Shown one piece after another: positions 1-8,500 of a DNA stretch of 64,000 nucleotides. The DNA lies in assembly GCA_049273695.1 (NCBI GenBank), contig JBASRE010000042.1, positions 186,001 through 250,000 of the forward strand. Direction: 5' to 3'. Source of the DNA: UBA11740 sp049273695 (lineage in GTDB: Bacteria; Acidobacteriota; Blastocatellia; Pyrinomonadales; Pyrinomonadaceae). Both the position numbers and the translations under genes were made by a program. Every line of letters starts with the position of its first letter. The first letter of the stretch is position 1. The notes under the pieces were generated by a model. That model saw only the letters and a list, made by a program, of their open reading frames with translations. It had not been told where the DNA came from and searched no databases.

Positions 1-267
1 GTCGAAGCACGACCGAACTATCGAATTTACCTGCAATTCTCGGATGGCGCGAAAGGCGAAGTTGACCTTTCACATTTGGCGGGCAAAGGCGTTTTTCAAG
101 CTTGGAATGACCTCGCTTTTTTCGAACGCGTGCATATCGGCAAACATCGCGAGATTAAGTGGAACGATGAGATTGAGTTGTGCCCGGATTCGATCTATCT
201 CACCCTCACCGGCAAGGCCATAGAAGAAGTTTTCCCTGGTCTTGCGCGACAACAATCGCATGCCTGA
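1..267 (+). CDS. DUF2442 family protein, 5' end outside window
   Basis: The reading frame is open from the first base, so the true start lies upstream; an internal ATG at 76 is probably not the start because residues before it already match the family (an IYLQFSDGAKGEVDL strand pattern is visible). DUF2442 proteins are small, about 80-100 residues, and of unknown biochemical role. The gene overlaps the following DUF4160 gene by 8 bp. DUF2442 and DUF4160 genes are commonly found side by side in bacteria, and the pairing has the compact look of a toxin-antitoxin module, but that function is inference here. Confidence 0.8.
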   Translation, partial: VEARPNYRIYLQFSDGAKGEVDLSHLAGKGVFQAWNDLAFFERVHIGKHREIKWNDEIELCPDSIYLTLTGKAIEEVFPGLARQQSHA

Positions 268-520
268 ACTGTCCCGTTTCTACGGGATCATTATTAGAAT
301 GTTTTGGGGTGATCATTCACCGCCGCACTTTCACGCAGTTTATGGGAAACACGAAGCGCTGGTGGACATTCGGTCATCGGAAGTCATCAAGGGTTCGTTA
401 CCGCTTGGCGCCCATAGTCTCGTAACGCAGTGGGTTGAGTTGCACCGCGACGAACTACTAAAGGACTGGGAGCTTGCACAAGCTCTGCAACCGTTGAACA
501 AGATCGATCCTTTGCCTTAA
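260..520 (+). CDS. DUF4160 family protein
   Basis: An 86-residue protein starting at ATG 260 (MPELSRFYG). The family signature is clear: a start of the form MPxxSRFYGIxIxM, then FWGDHSPPHFHAxYG with a His-rich HFHA motif, and the late segment WVELHRDELLxDW. The family is small and uncharacterised; the conserved His residues suggest metal or nucleic-acid contact, which is inference. Start choice: an upstream in-frame ATG at 242 exists, but family members begin at MPELSRF and the ATG at 260 gives the usual length. Its start lies inside the end of the DUF2442 gene, so the two are probably translated together. Confidence 0.85.
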   Translation: MPELSRFYGIIIRMFWGDHSPPHFHAVYGKHEALVDIRSSEVIKGSLPLGAHSLVTQWVELHRDELLKDWELAQALQPLNKIDPLP

Positions 521-531
521 CAACAAATCAC

Positions 532-1356
532 ATGTCCGCAGTCGTCACCACAGACGAGACACTCGTCATTGAAACGCCTGAGCGGGTGCCGCTTCACTTT
601 GCGCTCGCTTCGATTGGCAATCGCTTTATCGCCTGCGCAATCGACCACGCGCTTCAAATGGCGGCGCTGTTTGCGATGGTCATCTTCTACCTGATTATCG
701 CGGGCTTTGCCGATTTTGGAGATCGCGTTTCGAGTGCGCCCAGTTGGGTAAAGGCGCTGATGATTATCTTCGCCTTTCTTTTGATCTCGGGGTACTTTGC
801 CGTCTTCGAATGGATTTGGCGCGGGCAAACGCCAGGCAAGCGTTGGCTGAAGCTGCGCGTGATTCGCGAAGACGGCCGGCCAATCGGCTTCTTTGAATCG
901 GCAGTCAGAAACCTCCTGCGCAACTTCGACATGCTGCCCACGCCGCCGTTTTATTCGGTGGGACTGGTTTCGGTGTTTGTGACTGAGCGTGACCAGCGCG
1001 TCGGCGATCTGGTCGCGGGCACCGTGGTCGTGCGGGAACGCGAAGCCGAAGCGCCCGCCTTCACCGAAGTGTTTGCTTCACCTGTTTCCGATCAAGCGCT
1101 GCGGCGCGCCTGGAAGCCAGTGCCATTCACCGCAGACGTGAATCTGCTGACGGAAGCTGAAATTCAGGTCGTTGAGAGTTTTCTGCGCCGGCGTTGGGAC
1201 TTGAAGGACTATCCGCGCCAGTGGATGGCCTGGCGAGTCTCGATGCCGATTCTTTTCAAGCTACGCCCGCAATACGATCTTCCGACTTTCACCTACGAAG
1301 GTTTTCTCGAAGAGCTCCTACATCGCTATCGCGAGAAGCACCGATTCATCGATTAG
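532..1356 (+). CDS. RDD family integral membrane protein
   Basis: A 274-residue protein whose first ~150 residues form an RDD domain: ASIGNRFIACAID carries the Arg/Asp pattern, followed by two hydrophobic membrane segments (about residues 38-62 and 77-100), the loop GQTPGKRWLKLRVIREDGR, and a further segment with RDQRVGDLVAGTVVVRE. The last ~100 residues are soluble and of unknown fold. RDD proteins sit in the cytoplasmic membrane; some relatives are linked to ion exchange, but function is not proven here. It begins 11 bp after the DUF4160 stop, with no obvious ribosome site. Confidence 0.85.
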   Translation: MSAVVTTDETLVIETPERVPLHFALASIGNRFIACAIDHALQMAALFAMVIFYLIIAGFADFGDRVSSAPSWVKALMIIFAFLLISGYFAVFEWIWRGQTPGKRWLKLRVIREDGRPIGFFESAVRNLLRNFDMLPTPPFYSVGLVSVFVTERDQRVGDLVAGTVVVREREAEAPAFTEVFASPVSDQALRRAWKPVPFTADVNLLTEAEIQVVESFLRRRWDLKDYPRQWMAWRVSMPILFKLRPQYDLPTFTYEGFLEELLHRYREKHRFID

Positions 1357-1370
1357 GGTCCAAGTTTAGG

Positions 1371-1429
1371 AGTACCGACTTTAGTCGGGTCTCCCGACCC
1401 CAGCTGAAAACCCAACTAAAGTTGGTACT
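1371..1429. repeat. REP-like inverted repeat
   Basis: Two 19-base arms (1371-1389 and 1411-1429) are near-perfect reverse complements with two mismatches, around a 21-base loop. The motif (taccgactttagtcggg) belongs to the class of short palindromes built on a central TTTAGT or GCTAAAG core that is common between genes in Acidobacteriota. It could act as a terminator-like hairpin for the RDD gene, although no U tract follows. Confidence 0.7.
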
Positions 1430-1527
1430 CTAGATCTTTTCCAAATTGACCTCACGTTTCTCGTTTGCTAGCCTCGTTCGTTTCTAAGGAGAAGAGAATT
1501 CATAGCTGTAGGAAGGCAAATTAATTC

Positions 1528-2709
1528 ATGGCTCAAGATGTTTTCATTCTTGGTGGTAAACGCACGCCGATGGGCGAGTATGTCGGCGCATTGAAAGATA
1601 TTTCGGCAATTGATCTCGGCGCCACCGCATCCAAAGCGGCCCTCGAAACCACTGGTGTCGCCGCGGAAGAAATCGATCACGCAATCTTCGGTAACGCACT
1701 GCAAACTTCCGGCGATGCAATTTATGGGGCTCGGCACGTCGCTTTGAAAGCGGGCGTGCCATTCGATCGGCCGGCGCTGACGGTCAATCGTTTGTGCGGC
1801 AGCGGCATTCAATCGATCGTTTCAGGCGCGCAGATGATTCAACTCGGCGAAGCGCAAACATGTCTGGTCGGCGGCATGGAGTCGATGTCCCAGGCGCCTC
1901 ACGTGATTCGCGGCGCGCGCTCGGGCTTTGGATTGGGTCAGGGAAAACTGGAAGACAGCTTGATGGTGGCGCTGCTCGACACGTACTGCAATACGCCGAT
2001 GGCCGGCACGGCGGAAAATCTCGCCCGCAAGTTCGAGATTTCACGGGAAGAGCAGGACAAGTACGCGCTCCGTTCACAGCAGGCCGCGAAGCGCGCACTC
2101 GACGAAGGCTTTTTCGCCGATGAAATTGCTCCGGTTGAGGTGAAGAGCCGGAAAGGAACCACGCTATTCGATCGCGACGATCACCTGCGACCCGATACCA
2201 CGATGGAAGGCCTTGCGAAGCTCAGGCCTGCGTTCGCGAAAGACGGTTTCGTTACCGCCGGCAACGCGTCAGGAATCGTCGATGGCGCGGCCGCGCTGAT
2301 CATTGCCGGCGAATCGTACGTCAAGGCGCACGACTCGAAGCCGCTCGGGCGCATAGTCAGTTGGGCGTATGCGGGTGTTGAACCTGAAATCATGGGCATC
2401 GGTCCTGTGCCGGCGTCACTTCAGGCGCTGGAGAAAGCCGGCCTGAAGGTTGAGGACATGGATCTCGTCGAAGTTAACGAGGCTTTCGCCGCCCAGTACC
2501 TTGCGGTGGAAATGGAACTGGGACTCGATCGCAACAAGACGAACGTGAACGGTGGCGCCATTGCGCTCGGTCATCCGCTCGGTGCGACTGGAACGCGTCT
2601 GGTGCTAACTCTGCTTCGCGAATTACAGCGTCGTAATGGTCGTTATGGCCTGGCCACGGCGTGCATCGGAGGCGGTCAGGGCATCGCGATCATTGTCGAG
2701 AAGCTTTAG
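1528..2709 (+). CDS. acetyl-CoA C-acyltransferase (thiolase)
   Basis: A 393-residue thiolase, the usual length for the family. It carries the nucleophilic Cys at residue 90 (RLCGSGIQS), the catalytic His at 349 (GHPLGATG) within NVNGGAIALGHPLG, and the second active-site Cys at 379 (CIGGGQG). Thiolases of this type condense two acetyl-CoA into acetoacetyl-CoA or cleave 3-ketoacyl-CoA in the cytoplasm. Sequence alone does not separate biosynthetic (polyhydroxyalkanoate or mevalonate entry) from degradative use, and no pathway partner lies beside it. The start at ATG 1528 is preceded by an AGGAAGG-like site at 1511-1517. Confidence 0.95.
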   Translation: MAQDVFILGGKRTPMGEYVGALKDISAIDLGATASKAALETTGVAAEEIDHAIFGNALQTSGDAIYGARHVALKAGVPFDRPALTVNRLCGSGIQSIVSGAQMIQLGEAQTCLVGGMESMSQAPHVIRGARSGFGLGQGKLEDSLMVALLDTYCNTPMAGTAENLARKFEISREEQDKYALRSQQAAKRALDEGFFADEIAPVEVKSRKGTTLFDRDDHLRPDTTMEGLAKLRPAFAKDGFVTAGNASGIVDGAAALIIAGESYVKAHDSKPLGRIVSWAYAGVEPEIMGIGPVPASLQALEKAGLKVEDMDLVEVNEAFAAQYLAVEMELGLDRNKTNVNGGAIALGHPLGATGTRLVLTLLRELQRRNGRYGLATACIGGGQGIAIIVEKL

Positions 2710-2770
2710 ATTTTCATAGAAAATCCAAAATAATGGTTGCGAGATTCGATGTGTGACGACGTCTGCCCCC

Positions 2771-2843
2771 GGCAACCGTTGAAAACGGCAAAGATCAGCC
2801 GACGCCGATCGAGGGTCCAGCAGGGCACGACAGTTGCCGTTTT
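2771..2843 (+). promoter_or_regulatory. candidate structured leader RNA upstream of Oar-like receptor gene
   Basis: The 350-bp space before the receptor gene contains a compact potential fold. GGCAAC (2771-2776) can pair with GTTGCC (2833-2838), closing three small hairpins at 2777-2787, 2793-2810 and 2815-2826. A competing perfect 10-bp pairing joins AAAACGGCAA (2782-2791) with TTGCCGTTTT (2834-2843). The 3' strand can therefore pair with either of two upstream copies, as in a switch. It does not match any riboswitch consensus I recognise. Base pairing of this size may arise by chance, so this is a hypothesis only. Confidence 0.3.
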
Positions 2844-3063
2844 TACCGCGTAAGTTTTGATCTGTTCATGAAGTTTTCAAGTCACGAATGCCGTTTTAAT
2901 CTTGCGCAATTGCCAATCATCGTGATAGAAACCGCCTTCTGCTTTGTTCAGAGAAGTTCCTTCGCAACAAGCAGTTCACAGTTCTCGAAAGTCTCAGTTT
3001 GCATTGTGCCTTTGGCGCAAAGTGGCCACAACGATTTCTAATTCTCTAAGGAGTTCTCCTGAT

Positions 3064-6000
3064 ATGCGTAAAATCTTCAGTTTTAGTTTTGCTGCGCTTC
3101 TAGTGCTGGCGCTCTCCGCGTTCAGCGTAATGGCGCAGTCGACGACTACAGGCGCAATCGGCATCACCGTTACTGACCCGAAGGGCGCAGTAGTCCCGGG
3201 TGCCACAGTGGTTGCGCGCAATTCCGAAACCAATAAGGAAGATACGGCGACGACCGACGACGAAGGGCGCGCCCGCATCACCAACCTGCAACCGGGAACG
3301 TACACCGTCACGGCTGAAGGTTCCGGGTTCGGGAAGTTCACCCAACAGAACATCGTCGTAGAAGTCGGCGTGGTTAGCTCGGTTGACGCAGTCATGGCGA
3401 TCGCCGGCGGCGAAAACATCGTCGAAGTCACGGGCGGTGCGCCGGTAATCAATACCGAGCAGCAGGACTTCTCAAGCAACATCAACCAGACTTCGATTAA
3501 CGAGTTGCCCATCAACGGCCGCCGTTGGTCTAACTTTGCGTTGCTGACACCAGGCGCGGTTCCGGATGGCAACTTTGGCTTGATTAGTTTCCGCGGCATT
3601 TCCGGATTGCTGAACAACAGCACCATCGACGGCGGCGACAACAACCAGGCCTTCTTCGCTGAAGAGCGCGGCCGCACGCGCATCAGCTACTCAGTCAGCC
3701 AGGCGGCGATTCGCGAATTTCAGGTGAACACTTCCAGCTACTCAGCCGAGTACGGACGCTCGGCCGGCGGCGTGGTCAACGCTGTCACCAAGAGCGGTAC
3801 CAACGAATTCCACGGCAATCTCTTCTACTATCAGCGCAACAACAAGTGGGGCGCCCGCAATCCTTTGGCGACCAACAGTGTGCTGGTGAACGGCGTGTTC
3901 ACGTCGGTCGGCATCAAGCCGGAGGACGTTCGTCATCAGTTCGGTGGCACCATCGGTGGTCCGATCGTTAGAGACAAAGCTTTCTTCTTCTTTTCGTATG
4001 ACGAGCAGAAGCGTGATTTCCCCGGCCTCGCCCGGTTCACCGATCCCAACTTCTTGAACAGCGCAAACAGAACGCTTCTTCGGGATCGCGGGCTCACTGA
4101 CGCTCAGATTGATAGCGGCCTCGCTTTCCTCAACAGCCTTTCGGGTGAAGTTGAGCGTCGCGGCGATCAGAGGCTGATCCTGCCAAAGCTTGACTGGAAT
4201 CTTAACGACAGTAATACGTTGACGGTGACTTACAACCGTCTGCGTTGGAATTCGCCGAATGGCATTCAGACGCAGGCCACCAACACGCGCGCGCGCGACA
4301 ATTTCGGCGATGACTTGGTTGACATCGACTGGTTAACGACCCGCCTCAGCTCAACGCTTTCGTCAAGCTTGTTGAATGAGTTCCGCTTCCAGTGGGGACG
4401 CGATAACGAGACGCAGTTTAGCCGCCCACCAACGGCCGGCGAGCCTACGAACTCGTTTAATGGCCGATCGCCGCAAACATTCATCACGAATGGCCTGAGT
4501 TTTGGCATGCCAGAATTCCTCGAGCGGCCGGCGTTTCCTGACGAACGACGCTGGCAATTCGCCAACACGATGACCTGGACGCAAGGTAAACACGCGCTGA
4601 AGTTCGGCGGCGACGTCAACTTCGTTAAGGACATCATCAGCAACCTTCGTTTTATCGGTGGCGAGTTCAGTTACACCGGCGCTAACGCCATCAATGACTT
4701 TATATTTGACTACACCAACTTCACGACCAGCGGAGCCGTTCGCGCTTTGCCGGCGGGGGGCAGCGGGTTCGTGGGTGTCTGCCCGCGTCTGGCTACGTCT
4801 ACGGCTGTAGCCGCACGAATCCGGGCAGGTCAGTGCTACGCGGGCAGTTTCACTCAGGGCATCGGACCGCTCGGTTTGACGATGAAGACCACGGATTTCA
4901 ACTTCTTCATTCAGGACGACTGGCGTATTACTCCGCGTCTGACGCTAAACCTCGGTTTGCGTTACGAGTATCAGCAGAACCCTGATGCCGTAGCGCCTAA
5001 CGCGGCGTTACCGCAGACGGCCAACAAGGTGGACGACAAGAACAACTTTGGTCCGCGAGTCGGATTCGCTTTCGACATGACCGGCGATGGTAAGACATCG
5101 CTTCGGGGCGGTTGGGGTCTGTACTACGGTCGCGTGATCAATTCGACTGTTTACAGTGCGCTTACCAATACGGGTCTTGGTCCGACTCTCTCGCAGCAGC
5201 AGTTGACGATTGCCGCGAATAATCTGCCACCGACCACGTCGACCTGTGGTGGCAACCCAGTCACGGCCCAAAACTGCTTACCGATTTATCCGAACCTGCT
5301 GGTGCCGATTGGCGCGACTTCAACGAACGTTGTGGTGCGCCCGGCAGTCCAGTTCTTCGACGACGACTTCCAGTTACCGCAAATTCACCAGGGCGATCTC
5401 ATCGTCGAACGTGAGGTTGGTCGTAACACGGTCGTGTCGGCTTCGTATCTGTTCAGCTTCGGAAATTCACTCCCGACCTTTGTCGACACGAATTTGCCGC
5501 CGCCGGCGCGTTCCGTGACTATCGACATCGTGGGCGGACCGCTAGGTGGCCAGAAGTACATCACGCCGATCTTCGTCGGCCCCCGGCCAAATGCGAATTA
5601 TGCACAGCTGACGGAAATCCGCAGCAATATCATCTCGAAGTATCACGCGCTGGTGCTTCAGGCCAATCGTCGTCTGACGAACGGCTTGCAGTTCCAGGTG
5701 AACTACACCCTGTCGCGGGCGATGGATAACGGCCAGGGATCGCAAACGTTCGTGGCGAACAATATTCCGTTCAATGCGTTCGATCCTGCGGGTGAAGATG
5801 CCCTGTCGAATTTTGACCGGCGACAGAAGTTCGTAGCGAGTCTCGTCTACAACACGGACTTCGCGGGCTTACGAGGCAAGCCGGCCGGCCACATTTTCAA
5901 CGGCTGGACGATTGCCCCGATTCTGAACGCATTTTCAGGTGCGCGCGTGACCGGCTTCATCAGCGGTGGAATTAGTCCCACCGCCTTCGGTTTCTCAGGC

Positions 6001-6369
6001 AGCGCATGTACGCCCGGTGTGTTCCCGGCAGCGACCGGTTGCACCACGCCTGGCGGCGGCGCCAACGGTTCGGGCGGCGCAAACCGCTTTGCCGGTCTGC
6101 CTCGGAACTACTTCAAGCAGCCGAACATTTGGTATGTTGACCTGCGCATTTCGCGCCGGTTCAAGATTACCGAAGGAACGAAGCTGGAGATTTTGGGCGA
6201 AGCGTTCAATCTCTTCAACCGCACGCAGGTTACCGGTGTGAACAGCACGGTGTACAACCTGTCGAATACAGTGTTGACTGCTAACAGCACGTTCCTGACG
6301 ACGACCGCGGCTGACAGCACGCTCTTCCGCGAGCGGCAGGTTCAGCTTGCTGTCAGGTTTGAGTTCTAA
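3064..6369 (+). CDS. Oar-like TonB-dependent outer-membrane receptor with carboxypeptidase-regulatory-like domain
   Basis: An 1101-residue outer-membrane protein. A signal peptide (MRKIFSFSFAALLVLALSAF, cut near VMAQ) is followed by a carboxypeptidase regulatory-like beta domain (about residues 27-110, with the DPKGAVVPGATVVARN pattern), a plug region (GRRWSNFALLTPG; YSAEYGRSAGGVVNAVTKSG), a long beta-barrel, and a C-terminal aromatic residue (AVRFEF) typical of barrel proteins. Such proteins are greatly expanded in Acidobacteriota; substrates are usually unknown, often polymers or peptides. The start at ATG 3064 is chosen because an AAGGAG site sits at 3048-3053 and the signal peptide begins there; an upstream in-frame extension to 2944 lacks both. 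Confidence 0.93.
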   Translation: MRKIFSFSFAALLVLALSAFSVMAQSTTTGAIGITVTDPKGAVVPGATVVARNSETNKEDTATTDDEGRARITNLQPGTYTVTAEGSGFGKFTQQNIVVEVGVVSSVDAVMAIAGGENIVEVTGGAPVINTEQQDFSSNINQTSINELPINGRRWSNFALLTPGAVPDGNFGLISFRGISGLLNNSTIDGGDNNQAFFAEERGRTRISYSVSQAAIREFQVNTSSYSAEYGRSAGGVVNAVTKSGTNEFHGNLFYYQRNNKWGARNPLATNSVLVNGVFTSVGIKPEDVRHQFGGTIGGPIVRDKAFFFFSYDEQKRDFPGLARFTDPNFLNSANRTLLRDRGLTDAQIDSGLAFLNSLSGEVERRGDQRLILPKLDWNLNDSNTLTVTYNRLRWNSPNGIQTQATNTRARDNFGDDLVDIDWLTTRLSSTLSSSLLNEFRFQWGRDNETQFSRPPTAGEPTNSFNGRSPQTFITNGLSFGMPEFLERPAFPDERRWQFANTMTWTQGKHALKFGGDVNFVKDIISNLRFIGGEFSYTGANAINDFIFDYTNFTTSGAVRALPAGGSGFVGVCPRLATSTAVAARIRAGQCYAGSFTQGIGPLGLTMKTTDFNFFIQDDWRITPRLTLNLGLRYEYQQNPDAVAPNAALPQTANKVDDKNNFGPRVGFAFDMTGDGKTSLRGGWGLYYGRVINSTVYSALTNTGLGPTLSQQQLTIAANNLPPTTSTCGGNPVTAQNCLPIYPNLLVPIGATSTNVVVRPAVQFFDDDFQLPQIHQGDLIVEREVGRNTVVSASYLFSFGNSLPTFVDTNLPPPARSVTIDIVGGPLGGQKYITPIFVGPRPNANYAQLTEIRSNIISKYHALVLQANRRLTNGLQFQVNYTLSRAMDNGQGSQTFVANNIPFNAFDPAGEDALSNFDRRQKFVASLVYNTDFAGLRGKPAGHIFNGWTIAPILNAFSGARVTGFISGGISPTAFGFSGSACTPGVFPAATGCTTPGGGANGSGGANRFAGLPRNYFKQPNIWYVDLRISRRFKITEGTKLEILGEAFNLFNRTQVTGVNSTVYNLSNTVLTANSTFLTTTAADSTLFRERQVQLAVRFEF

Positions 6370-6392
6370 CCGAAACTAATCCTTTACACCTC

Positions 6393-6426
6393 AGGCGCGT
6401 CTCGAAAGAGGCGCGCCTTCTTTTTT
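6393..6426 (+). terminator. Rho-independent terminator of the Oar-like gene
   Basis: An 11-bp stem (6393-6403 with 6408-6418, one G-U pair) closes a GAAA tetraloop and is followed by TC and six T residues. It lies 23 bp after the receptor stop codon. Confidence 0.92.
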
Positions 6427-6492
6427 GCATCGACGGCTCGCGTCACGCTCAGCCGCTCGCCGCTTGTCGAGTTGCTATACTTATCGGACTCA

Positions 6493-7479
6493 ATGTCAGT
6501 TACCCCTCAGCACATCTCGGGCGATGTAAAGCAGCGAACCAACGCTGTTAAGGCAAAGGCGCTGGAACTTGGGTTTCACGCCGTGGGAATCGCTCGTGCC
6601 GAAGCTCTGATCGACGAACGTCAGCGGCTCGAAGAGTGGTTGCGCCGCGGATTTCACGGCGAAATGCCTTACATGGCTCGCGATCCCGAGCAGCGAACCA
6701 ACCTGCAAAAGATTTTCCCTGAGGCACGTTCGGTCGTAGTCGTGGCGATGAACTACTACACGCCACATCAACATGTTGAGGACTGGAACGTGGGCCGAGT
6801 GTCCCGCTACGCCTGGGGCGATGACTATCACGAAGTAGTCGGCGAGAGACTCCGCGAACTCCGCAACTGGATCACACAACAATGGCCCGAGGCAGAAGGT
6901 AAGGTTTGCGTGGATATTCAGCCCGTCATGGACAAGGCATGGGCGGTGCGCGCCGGGCTTGGCTGGATGGGCAAACACACGAACGTGATCACGCGCGACT
7001 ACGGCTCATGGATCTTCATCGGCGAGTTGTTACTGAACCTGGAGCTTGAATACGAAGAGGATCAACTTGCGGATCAATGCGGCAGTTGCACCTTGTGCCT
7101 CGATGCGTGTCCCACGGGCGCGCTTGTCGAGCCCTATGTGCTCGATGCGAATCTGTGCATCTCACACGCGACGATTGAATCACGCACCGCCACGATTCGT
7201 GCTGATGTGGCCGAACGCCTGGACGGCTGGCTTTACGGCTGTGACGTGTGTCAGGACGTGTGTCCCTGGAACCACACAACGCCCGTCACGAATGAAACGC
7301 GCTTTGAACCTCGCGAAAGAAACGTTAATGCATCGCTGGTGGAGACTCTGGAACTGACGCCCGAATCTTACGCGGCTCGTTTCCGAGGGAGCGCGATGAA
7401 ACGAACTAAGCTCACAGGTTTGCAGAGAAATGCGCGGGCTTTGCTGGAAAACTCAACGAAACACTCGTCCGCGTCTTGA
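6493..7479 (+). CDS. queG: epoxyqueuosine reductase QueG
   Basis: A 328-residue iron-sulfur protein that reduces epoxyqueuosine to queuosine in tRNA wobble positions, the last step of queuosine synthesis, using a cobalamin cofactor. The sequence shows the N-terminal region with HAVGIARAEAL, the central VRAGLGWMGKHTNVI segment typical of the cobalamin-binding part, and two ferredoxin-type cysteine clusters, CGSCTLCLDACPTGAL and CDVCQDVCPWN. Its length is a little short of the usual 350-390, consistent with the shorter forms that lack a C-terminal HEAT repeat. ATG 6493 is preferred over an in-frame TTG at 6472. It stands alone; no other queuosine gene is nearby. Confidence 0.95.
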   Translation: MSVTPQHISGDVKQRTNAVKAKALELGFHAVGIARAEALIDERQRLEEWLRRGFHGEMPYMARDPEQRTNLQKIFPEARSVVVVAMNYYTPHQHVEDWNVGRVSRYAWGDDYHEVVGERLRELRNWITQQWPEAEGKVCVDIQPVMDKAWAVRAGLGWMGKHTNVITRDYGSWIFIGELLLNLELEYEEDQLADQCGSCTLCLDACPTGALVEPYVLDANLCISHATIESRTATIRADVAERLDGWLYGCDVCQDVCPWNHTTPVTNETRFEPRERNVNASLVETLELTPESYAARFRGSAMKRTKLTGLQRNARALLENSTKHSSAS

Positions 7480-7497
7480 GAAGACTGACGCTCTGAT

Positions 7498-8142
7498 TCA
7501 GTTGCCGTTGGCTGCGTCCGCCGCCACACCCCAAAGTTTTCGTAATTGCTCGACTGTGCCATTGAACTGATTACGGTCACATGGGCCAACGCCGTCGACC
7601 GAATGCGGACCGGGCCCCGCTACTCCGTCCGTGTACTGCCAAAGCGTCCAGCTGGGCCACGTTGCCGGAATGTTGTTTGGCTGGTTGGCATACTGCGCCA
7701 GCCAAAGAAATGACTGTGACAAGATCGGATCCCCAGGCTGGCCTCCCAACTGTTCTTTGATCAAGTTGCCTGAGTAGAGACCCGGAAATCTTCCATTGAC
7801 TGCGTTGACCCGCAAAACAAAGGCGCGCGCTTGATCCAGCGTCATGGTGGAGTTGCCGTTAGGTTCGTAGTCCAGTACGAGCAGCGTTTGGCTGTCGGCG
7901 TCGGCCTTGCTGAGGAAGAAATCGGCCTGCGCTGCACCATTGGCTTTCGTGCCGAAATGATAGGCGCCCCACAACAGTCCGGCAGCCTGCGCTTGCAGAC
8001 GATTGGTTTGATACCGGCTGTCGAACATTGCGACTCCCTGAGTCGCTTTGTGGATGACACCCAGGACACCGGCTGCTTTGGCTTTCTTCAGATCGACATT
8101 TCCATTGTGATGCGATATGTCGATAACGACATTGATTGGCAT
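7498..8142 (-). CDS. glycoside hydrolase family 25 lysozyme-like protein
   Basis: A 214-residue protein with the GH25 barrel pattern: VVIDISHHNG at the first strand (catalytic-side Asp), GVIHKATQG, GAYHFG, and the DxE pair in LVLDYEPNG, ending with a WTLWQYTDG strand. GH25 enzymes cleave the beta-1,4 bond of peptidoglycan. No signal peptide is visible, so export, if any, would need another route. The start at 8142 is set by an AGGAGAG site (8146-8152); a longer frame to 8184 reads through that site. It is convergent with queG, leaving an 18-bp gap. Confidence 0.88.
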   Translation of the reverse strand: MPINVVIDISHHNGNVDLKKAKAAGVLGVIHKATQGVAMFDSRYQTNRLQAQAAGLLWGAYHFGTKANGAAQADFFLSKADADSQTLLVLDYEPNGNSTMTLDQARAFVLRVNAVNGRFPGLYSGNLIKEQLGGQPGDPILSQSFLWLAQYANQPNNIPATWPSWTLWQYTDGVAGPGPHSVDGVGPCDRNQFNGTVEQLRKLWGVAADAANGN

Positions 8143-8500
8143 GCTTCTCTCCTTTGATGGCCGCGCGCTACTGGGTGAGTCCAACCGTCATCATCCAAGT
8201 GTGAGTCCAGGTTTCAGAGTGCCAGCGGGCCAAGCTTATTCTGAAATGATTCGTAATGCAAATTTTTTGCAAGCCGACTTAACGACTCTTAATTTGGCGG
8301 CAGATGCCCCTTGGGGGTGGCTTTACGTAGCTGCAGATCAGGCCGGAGATCGCCCTAAATGTGAGGTTGCGCTTCGTCCGATAAGCGGCTCAGTTCAAAC
8401 GAGCACAAATGTTGGAGAGGCGCGAAAAGCTGTTTAATTCTGCAACCGGCCATGCGCTGGGGCGTTCATTCAGCGTTTACCTCGATTTCTGGAGAAAAAT
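8143..8500. other. intergenic region, no gene recognised
   Basis: A 358-bp divergent spacer between the lysozyme gene (minus) and the aspartyl-protease-like gene (plus). It must hold both promoters. A 106-codon frame on the plus strand (8117-8437) has no ribosome site and no recognisable family, and overlaps the lysozyme start, so I do not call it. Confidence 0.6.

Noticed and set aside
2994..3683. 229-codon minus-strand frame opposite the start of the Oar-like gene
   Set aside because: It mirrors the codon use of the receptor gene, has no ribosome site or recognisable domain, and the plus-strand protein is certain.
8117..8437. 106-codon plus-strand frame over the lysozyme start
   Set aside because: It overlaps the start of a well-supported gene, has no ribosome site and no family.
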